NCBI GenBank assembly: GCA_031308135.1
Contig: JAHLJT010003656.1
Coordinates: forward strand, 52,491,665-52,555,664
DNA from: Acheta domesticus
Lineage: Eukaryota; Arthropoda; Insecta; Orthoptera; Gryllidae
Reading direction: 5' to 3'
DNA: 64,000 nt
The notes beneath the pieces are model-generated. The model was not told the origin of the DNA, did no database searches, and saw only the letters and a list, made by a program, of their open reading frames with translations. The translations under genes and the position numbers were made by a program. This document shows positions 23,901 to 33,600 of this stretch, piece after piece (the stretch's first letter is position 1; each line of letters starts with the position of its first letter).

Positions 23901-26900
23901 ACATGTGCCCTACGAGTGCAGAGGGTTAAGTTTGTGTTGATCAGTGGTGAAGAAGTAATGAGTTGTTTCTGGATGTTTCAGGTTCGCATGGACTATGGAG
24001 GTGCTGATATAACTCAAACATTCCATTGGTTGCTCCAGAAATGTGCATTTCCCTATAAGACCTGTGACCCAAGCAATAAGTTGGATGCAATGTTATTGCG
24101 ACAATTGAAAGAAACATTCTGTCATGTTAATTTGGTATTGATACACTCTCTCTTTCTTCCATTTTTTTTGCCCTGAGATGTTTTTCCTATAGCTCTTTAT
24201 TTTAATTACAGGATATATGTGGCTCTCAAGAAAAGACTTTTATTGTACGCCAACCCAAGGTTCCTACAATGAAATACACACTTCAAGTATATAACTTATT
24301 TTTCCCAGTTAGAATTTTCTAAAAATATTTTGCTTTTTCCTGGTATAGTACAGTTTTCTTATCTTTACAGGTTGGAGATGAGTGTATAGTGGCTCCGTTA
24401 AGTTTGTTTCAACCAGAATTGTTTGGGGTAACAGGGGCGAAGTCTGTGCATGTCCAGAAACGCTATTCAGGAGATCCCGAAGATCCACATGATGACAGCT
24501 ATCTTCGAGAAACAAGTGTATGTACCAGTTGTTAAAACCAGCAGACTAGGTTAGGTTAAGCTAAAAACCTACTAGAATTGTAACTGAACAGAAAGCCTTG
24601 TTAAATAAAGTAATGAGTGTGTTTATTTTATTTCTGGAAGATTGTGCGCAATCTGTAAAGTACTGCAATGAAAAATCTCTGAAGTTGATTAAATGTTTTT
24701 GCTACCTTCTCTTTGTGGTTTGATAAGAATAAATACAGTGACACTCCTGCACCCATTTACTGTAATCCTGGGAGACAATGATCTTTTCAACTTTTCTTTA
24801 AATGTATGCCAGGTAATTTCAGTAGCAGGTAACAAAAATGTAAAATGTATTACATTTTACAATGTAAATGGTTTATTTTCACTCTTGCATCGAAAGATAA
24901 GATCAGTGACTTGGATAGCAGTGGGGAAAGCGAGCGGTGTGAGGAACAGGAACTCGGAAGAAGTAAACTGGAAACTAAAAATCTCTTTTCACTGCTTGTG
25001 GCACCCACAATCTGTTGTGCCTTTCCCACTTATAATTTGCTTACATATCACTTTGCTGGAAAATGCAAACACTGGTCGAAAAACGAAGTGTTCTGTTGAG
25101 ACTCAACCAACTTAAATGCAGGTTTTGTAAAAGAGTAAATACAACTAAATCAGGGTTGGAAATGCATTCTTCTTATGGCAGCATTTTCAAGATCAGAAGT
25201 ATTTTACCTTAAAATAGGGTTTCACTGAATTAGGGATTTGTGTGCCTTGCAGCGGCGGGGACCCAAGGAGGCACTGGAACCCCTTGCTGGAGGAGCTGCT
25301 GACATGGAGGGCGCAGGGCTGGATATCAGTGGTGTCGGAGGGCCTGGTGGTGATGAAGACATTGTGGTCGATGCCATTGACGTGGCAGCGCCGGCTGGAG
25401 GCAGGGATGTGGAGGCTAAAGACTTCCTCCTGGGGCCAGGTCAAATCCTGGGTCTTGACCAGGCAGTGCTGCAGAGCATAGACAGATGTCGTAAGTAATT
25501 CTGAAGATTATTGAACGAATTAAGTGGAGTGATAAGTGGTATCTTGCTCTGGAACTATGTTTAGAACTGCAGTTGATCCACACGAAACATTTTATTAAAT
25601 AGGCTTTCAAAATATTAAAATAGAGTCCTTGTTCCCTTCACCATTAAATTATTTTATACATACACTCTATTCATTCATCTGATAAGCATGTTTGTCCTCT
25701 AAGACAACAGTCTTCAAAAGGAGATTATGTGAGATAGCAAAATGTCTGGTACAGTTTTTAAATTCAAAGTTTATATTGAAAAAATAGATATCTTTCATTG
25801 TAGGAATGTTTTGTCTCTTACATACAGGTCATTCCACATCAAATCAAACAAATTTAAGAAACATTAGATCTTGATGTTCCGGATTTTTTGTATGAAGAGT
25901 TTTTGATATGAGAGGTTTGATATTTTTTTCTGTGAAGAGTATAAGTAGAAATATAAAACCCATGTTCTTCATTTCTTCCCAAACATTATTTTTTGAGATT
26001 ACATTAATCCTCGACTGGCATGGTGAATATTTGTCGCATAATCAGCGTCGTGGTGATATTTTGACCCCGTATCGTTTTTTCATTTCATTATGAAAATTTG
26101 TAATGCAATTGAACTATTTTTGTTTAATCACATTTTTATAGGAGTTTCAAAATCATTTATATAAAATTATTCGTATTTAATATATTTTTTACTTAACCGA
26201 ACAATAATTAACTTTTTTGTGACATTACTGATAAATATTCATAAAGCCATATTTTTACCTGTACATTTTTGAAGCCAGTATTATCATTTCCTGATGTACA
26301 TATTTAGCAATAAAGTATAAACATTATTGCAAATATAGACTTATTATCACTCCTTACAAATGTTTGCCTGACTTTCATGACACATTGAGCGGCAACATGT
26401 ATCACAATTTTGTTTTTCAGTCATTTTTTCATGACATATATTGCGTACCGCTTCCTTTTCCTGGCTTGTGAATTACATCTAGCACCAGGAATAAATTTCT
26501 TCAGTGTTCTTGAAATAATTCCACGAAGCTCTGTAGGTAGCTGCACATTCAAGAGTCTGACATTCATACGAGGTTCGGCAAGATGATGTGCCAGCATCGT
26601 CAAGAATTCTTCCCTTCACTAGCATTCCTGTTTTGTATGTCTTCAGTGTCACTATAATCACTCTCTACTTCTTCTAAGCATTTAGAGATAGCGATATCAT
26701 GGTCCACGTCAGCCCAAAATACAGTTTTCAATGAAGATGCCGTTTCAAACATAGTTGCATAACTGGCATGGTGATGCCACTGTGACCCCTACAAATTTTT
26801 CACTCATGACACTGCAAAAAAAACTGCATGAAATTCAACAGTGCTTCTCAAATCAAACGATAAGCCTGTTATTTGAAGGTAAACAGCATACCAATGTCTC

Positions 26901-27568
26901 ATTTGAAAAATAGAAAGGATATCCAACTTCAAAATTCAAGTGGGATCAAAAAAGCACTACAATGCCAGTTGCGGGTTAATTTTCAAAATTTTTGAAAAAA
27001 TTCTTGCATTGCTAAAGTTAATCATTTTTAACTTGTAATTGTGACAGAAATTTAATATTAGCAATATTATAGAACAAACGATGCTCTTTCATTTGATGTG
27101 TGTTAAATTCATTAAAGTTTTTTAAATATAATTTTTTGACCTATTTTATTTTTATTTTTTTAATTTCTCCCAAAAATTGACAGTTTAAAAATTTGAAAAA
27201 AATACTATTGTTATCTGAAAAGTTCTACCACTCAAGTCACTATTCAAGTACATTCCAATCAGCAGTAGACGATTACCATCAATATACTTTCACAGAGCAA
27301 TAAACAGAAGCATCCCTTCACATTTTATTATGTGCCTTATATGTACATATGACTTTCATAGCTGATTAAATTCAAATTAAAAAGTGTTGAACCAATTCAA
27401 TTTAGTATTAAACAGACAAAATATTTATACGAATAAGAGTATGTGATACAATGAATCAAATCAATACAGTTATTTCTTTTACTTCTCTTTACAGAGAATA
27501 TTGTTAATTGACCTTTTCATAAAGAAATGAAACTATGTAATTTCTCTGTGCCTTCTACTTTTTTAAAA

Positions 27569-27605
<37 letters not shown>

Positions 27606-30600
27606 ATATTGTTGTTGCAATATCCTCTTTCTTAATATTCAGCATTGCTAAAAATATAAAGTTAATGTTCTTTATCATCAGCCCACTTAAAGAACTTCTG
27701 GGGTAAATTAATAGGTTCCTGTCAGAATTGAAGGTTAGCTTTTATTAAGAATATTATAGTTGCCAGACCTCACACTACATCGCAAGGTCCCTTGCCATAA
27801 ACTTTGCAAAGCAAAGAAATGCTATTCAGCACTCACATTGAAGACGTCTCTGTAGAAGCATAAATTTGCATTGTTTCGTAATAGTAGGTACTGACCCCAT
27901 CTGAAAAATGTGTCTAACACCCTCTTAAACTTACTTGAGAAGTGTTATGCGCTTACTCTGAAAAGGGTGAATTGAATTAATGTCATGTTTCAGATATCCA
28001 GGTTTTTTCTTTTTTTCCCTCTTTCTTTTTTTCTTCTTTTTTCCTTTTGCTTTTTCCTTTTTTCTTTTTTTTCTCCTTTTCTTTTCTTTTTCTGTGAAGT
28101 TTAACACAAAAGAATGCAGAGTAGCTAAGACATTAATTGAAACTGCTTCTGAGAGGCACACATGTTAAATTGTTTGAGCTAAACTTTCTCTCAGAAAAAC
28201 ACTTCACCCGACATGGTCTTCACCTGAACCTTGTCGGAAAACATGCACTCGGTAGTGAGCTTGCAAAACACATCATTTCACAAACTTGGCAGTGTCCTGC
28301 CCAAGACCCAGCCCCACCCACATCTCCTAGTTCTCTTCCATCCTATGGGATCTCTTTGGACCCAATTACCCCTACCCCAACCTAATCCATGTATTACATC
28401 TCCCACTATTCATTCCTCTACATCTGTCACCTCTTGTCACTGCTGGGACACGATACTTCCGAAGACCGTGCACTCGAGGTAAAAATGAAATAAATAAGTA
28501 GCAACTACAGTCAGATGCAGCAGAAAAACATCCATATAGGTACATGCAAAAGATTCGAATAATGCATCATAATGTGCAATCTCTTTCAAATAAAATTGAA
28601 TTTATCGAGGCAGCATTACAATATGATCTAAGACAAATAGATGTTTTTTGCTTTACAGAACATTGGTTGTCTCAAAATGATATAAACACACTCCAAATTC
28701 CTAGCTTTTACCTTGCAGGATCGTATTGTAGAGCGAGGGAATCAAATAAGGGCCCTGCTTACGGAGGTTTGTGTATTTACACAGGGTTGGGCAAAATACT
28801 TGAAAAATGTATTTCAGATACAAAATACAAAATACTTCGCCAAAAGTATTTTAGATACAAAATACAAAATACTTTCATAAAAGTATTTTAGATACAAAAT
28901 ACAAAATAGTATTTTAAAATACTTTTGAAAATACAAAATACAACCAACGGTGTTTTACACATAATAACTTCTATCCTATTTTTTTCCCTTTTCACGTTCA
29001 AAATTCACATTTAAAATCACATCACATTTAAAATGTTATTATTAAAAAATATATAACAATCTTTATACAAAAATGTTTCAAATGAAATTTTCAACCCTTT
29101 TCAGGTATCAGTGTGGGGTCATCCATAAATTACGTGAAGCGTAATTAAGGGGGGAGGGAGGGGGTCTGAGGCAGCGTTACGCTGCGTTACATAGAGATAG
29201 GGAAGTGCGTTACAAGGGGGCAGGGGGTATTGAAAATACTCGAAATTTGCGTTACGTTATTTAGAAGGCCCCTATCATTGGTGATGTATGTTCATATTTT
29301 AAGTCTGAAAGGCATCTTGTCCATGCTAAGAAGCGAAGGAGTACAAAGATATCACCATGAGTTCTTGGGAGGTGATAGTTTGGGACAAATATTGCAAAAT
29401 ATAGACAATTAACTAAGGTGCCTTTCAGACTTAAAGTATGAACATACATCACAAATGATATGGATATCTGATGAATACCGCGGATTTTTAGGTTTTAAAA
29501 TATGCATTTTAGGTGCCTACAATAGGTTCTTTCAGCATCTGTTAGGCTTTTTAAATGGTAGAACAGGCACTAATAAAACTCGTAACTTACAAGAAAACTC
29601 ACTTTTTGACCATTTATTATATTTCTCAAAGATAACATAAATCAATATTACGTAGAATCAGTATTTAACATTTTGCGATAATACTATTTAACAAGTTTAG
29701 TAGTTAGAATTATTTCTACCGTATTTTGCCTCACAATAAATTACTAATACATTCTTCTAAGTTTTCAAGAGAAAATGAATGTTTCTTATCGGTCAAGATC
29801 ACTTTGCTTTCGGGGAAATTCAATCGCTTTATCTTAGAAACGGAGGCAGCTTCTCCACGAAGTCAGAAAGTAGTGGCGTGGAGACTTTTATCGCTAGATC
29901 CTTGTCCGGTATATTCATTTCTCGCGCTCTTACAGGTGACAAAATGAGACAAGGGGATAAAAAGGTAAAAGAGGACGAATACAATTTAGGTTGTTAAAAA
30001 TGACTTAAAATTAATAACATCCTTGTCTGTTGTGCCGACAAAGAAGAAAAAGGTAAAAGGAGCCATAGACAAAAGAAGTTAAGCAAAATAGTCTCGTTTT
30101 AGGTTCTTATACTGCGATTTTTGTAGGAAGAGCTCTGAAAATAACTCAAATCCCATCTTCGCGATGGAATATGTCACGGCATTTCGCGTCTTTTCTCGGT
30201 CTTGCCGGTAGAAGTCGCATGATCGCAAGCACTGCTTCATACGGTCGCGATCGTGCGAAATCTAGCGGAACGACTGTGAATGATACGAAATGCCGTGACA
30301 TATTCCATCGCGAAGATGGGATTTGAGTTATCTTGAGAGCTCTTCCTACAAAAATCGCAGTATAAATGTAGAATAGGTACGAATATGCATTAATATTAAA
30401 ATAGGCTCTTTTAGGTGCTACAAAATTGACGGTTTTAGTTCAAATAAACCTAAAATGTACATACAAAGCTTCATTTAGTACAAGGTACTCAGGAAAAAAT
30501 AGATTTTTACCTAAATATACCATAACGAAATATCAGCTCGTAAAAACACCGCAAGCACAAGTTTTTAATCACTGCGCACAACAACAGGGCCTCCAGGCAC

Positions 30601-33600
30601 ACACATCGGCAGCACTCGTTCTGGCACGCGGAGCCTGCTCTCCGAGAAATTGAATCGGAGCTCGCGATTACAACCACGGTGTAAGAAATATATATTACAC
30701 CGTGATAACAGCGCTCCTCCGGTTATCTCCGGTTGAACCGACGACGGGGGGAAAACGTAATCGGAGAAACTGGAGGTCCGGCTTCACTCGTCCACGTGGC
30801 GGGACTCTCTCCATTTACTTGCCCAATGAATGTTTGTTAATCAAAAAGTATTTTTGTATTTTGAAAATACAAAATACTGTCAGAAAGTATTTTCGATACA
30901 AATACAAAATACATGTTTAAATATGTATTTTCGATACAAAATACAAACTACAAAAGTATCGAAAATACGTATTTTAAATACAAGTATTTTCGATACTGCC
31001 CAACTCTGTATTTACATTAGAAATTATATTGATTCTACCTTCTTGTCAGAATTCAATTTATATGCAATTGAAAAAGTTTTTGAAACAACAGTAGTGCATC
31101 TCACTACGCTCAAAATTATCTTACTTTGCATTTACAGAGCGAGCTTTAGATTATTTCACTTTCTTGGAAAATCTAGAGATAATTCTGAACAAAATTAGTA
31201 AACTCTCTTCTAAATCCATTGTTCTATGTGGAGATTTCAATATTGATTTTCTGAGCGAATCTCATGAAAAAGAGCAGTTTCTCAATTTACCTCATTCTTT
31301 TAATTTAGATATTACAGTGAGTGTACCTACACGGAATACGCTTAAATCACAAAAAGCATTAGATCAAATTATAATTAACAAAACCACAACTACATATGAA
31401 ATAATAACGAATAATCTAGGTTACAGTGACCACAATGCACAGATTCTTACAATTACTAAGAACATAAACATTGACACAATAAATAGTACACGCATGTGCA
31501 GAGCATTCACTGAAGTTAATATAAAATTATTTACGGACTACTTGATGAAGGAATCATGGGACGCAGTTTATAACGCTGTTGACACAAATGAAAAATATAA
31601 TTTATTTTTCTCCTAGCTTTCAATTCATTTTAACGCGTGCTTTCCTCTTAAAAAGAGAAAATTAAACATTTCAAGCAAAAGTAATACTTGGATCACACGA
31701 GGAATTAGAACATCGTGTAAAAACAAACGTACGCTTTACTTTATTTCTAAACAACATAACGTATCAACCGGTTTCCATATATACTTCCGAGAATCCAAAA
31801 GAATTTTAAGAAAAGTAATAGTTCAGGCAAAAATAATGAAAAATAGTCGGGACATTTTGAGCGCCAGTAACAAAACTAAAGCAATGTGGGATATCGTAAA
31901 AAATACAACCACATCATCTCGATACCTTGTAGAGAATGTTATTTTAAAGGATAATGAATGAGAAATGAGTAATCCGGAAAAAGTTGCCAATCTCTTCAAC
32001 AAACACTTTTCTATAATTGCGTCTGATCTCACGAAGGGATTAAAACCACAAAATTCAACATCTTACACTTCCCAAAAATTTCTGATACGATGTTTATTTC
32101 CGAAACTTCTCCCAACGAAATCCTCAGAATAGTCAGTAAACTAAAAAATAAATATTCATCTGGTTTAGATGAATTTCCGGATTGTTTATTAAAAACTTGT
32201 GCACCTGCCTTTATACATCCGTTAATTCACATTTTCAATGCTTCTTTATGTACAGGAATATTTAAAGATATTTTCAAAACAGCAAAAATTAAGCCACTTT
32301 TTAAAAAAGGGAACAAAAATGATATTCAAAATTACCGGCCAATTTCTCTTTTGTCAGTTTTCTCAAAAATATTAGAGAGGCTTTTCTACTTACGAATGGA
32401 AACTTTTCTCAGGAAAAACAAAGCGTTTTCAGACTCACAACACGGTTTTAGAAAATCAAAATCTACGGAAACTGCCATTTTTTCTTTTCTCAAAGATGTT
32501 GCTTCATCAGTAGACCAAAATGAAGTACCCATTGGAATATTCTTAGATCTTTCAAAAGCTTTAGATGTTATTGACCATAACATCTTGCTCTCAAAATTAC
32601 CTTCGTATGGAATTCGTGGTATTGCCCTAGATTGGATAACTTCGTACCTTACACATCGGACTCAAAGAGTAGAAATACCATACTGGCATGAAAGGACATT
32701 ACATACTTATATTTCCAATTCTTTGTCAATTGAGCATGGGGTTCTGCAAGGTTCGATCTTTCGTCGTATTCTCTTTGTGTTATATGTAAACGATATGCCC
32801 TCGTCTATTAAATATGGAAGAACAGTTCTGTTTGCTGATGACACGAATGTTCTTTGCAAAAAAGAAGCAGTAAATAGTACAATTTCAGAAGTTTCAAATT
32901 GGTTTAATAATAACAAATTAATTGTTAACAAAAGAAAAACTGTTTCAAATCCTTTTTGCATTTCAAATCAGAAATCGCATGTTCCATTGAAAATGAACAA
33001 TATGCAATTAGCTGATGTTGTGGCAACAAAATTTTTAGGTCTTTCAATTCAATCAAACCTCAAATGGAATGTACTTATAACAGAATTAAACACTAAATTA
33101 AGTTCATTATGCTACGCATTCAGAATTCTTTTAAATTCTGTCAGCCTTCATGCAGCTCGTTGGTTTATTTTGCAAATGTACATTCCCGCCTGAGATATGG
33201 CATAATATTCTGGGGAAGCTCATCCTGCAGTATTCAGACCTTCAGATTGCAAAAGAAAATTATTCGAAAAATGAAAAAATGCCTTCTACATGATCCCTGC
33301 AAGCCTCTTTTCATTGAGCTGGGAATCTTACCATTGCCTTGTCTATTTATTTATGAATCTGTAATATTTGTCAAAAATGACCTACTTAACGGAGGGAACA
33401 TATTTTCATGCAATATTGATATTTATAATTACAACACACGCCGTAGAAGTCATGTGCATCAAGTGTCAGTATCAACAGCTCAGTACCAGAAATCAACATA
33501 CAATACATGTACGTTACTTTACAACGCATTGCCAGATGACATAAAACAATTAAAGTCGGTACACAAATTTAAGTTAAAAGTAAAATCTTTTCTGCTGCAA

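Larger units (their letters stand above)
28782..31008. mobile_element. Nonautonomous hAT element inserted in the LINE endonuclease
   Basis: The ends are CAGGGTTGGGCA and TGCCCAACTCTG, inverted with one mismatch, and an exact 8-bp target duplication TATTTACA sits at 28774-28781 and 31009-31016. Both subterminal regions carry runs of AAAATACAAAATACTT-type repeats. Removing the element and one duplication restores the LINE frame (IYT to IYIRNY). No transposase frame is visible in 2227 bp. Confidence 0.93.

Noticed and set aside
24530..24570. GGTTAGGTTAAG as telomere-like repeat
   Set aside because: Only one or two units, inside an ACTR8 intron.
27931..28161. Lys-rich 76-aa frame
   Set aside because: Translation of a T-rich tract read on the minus strand.
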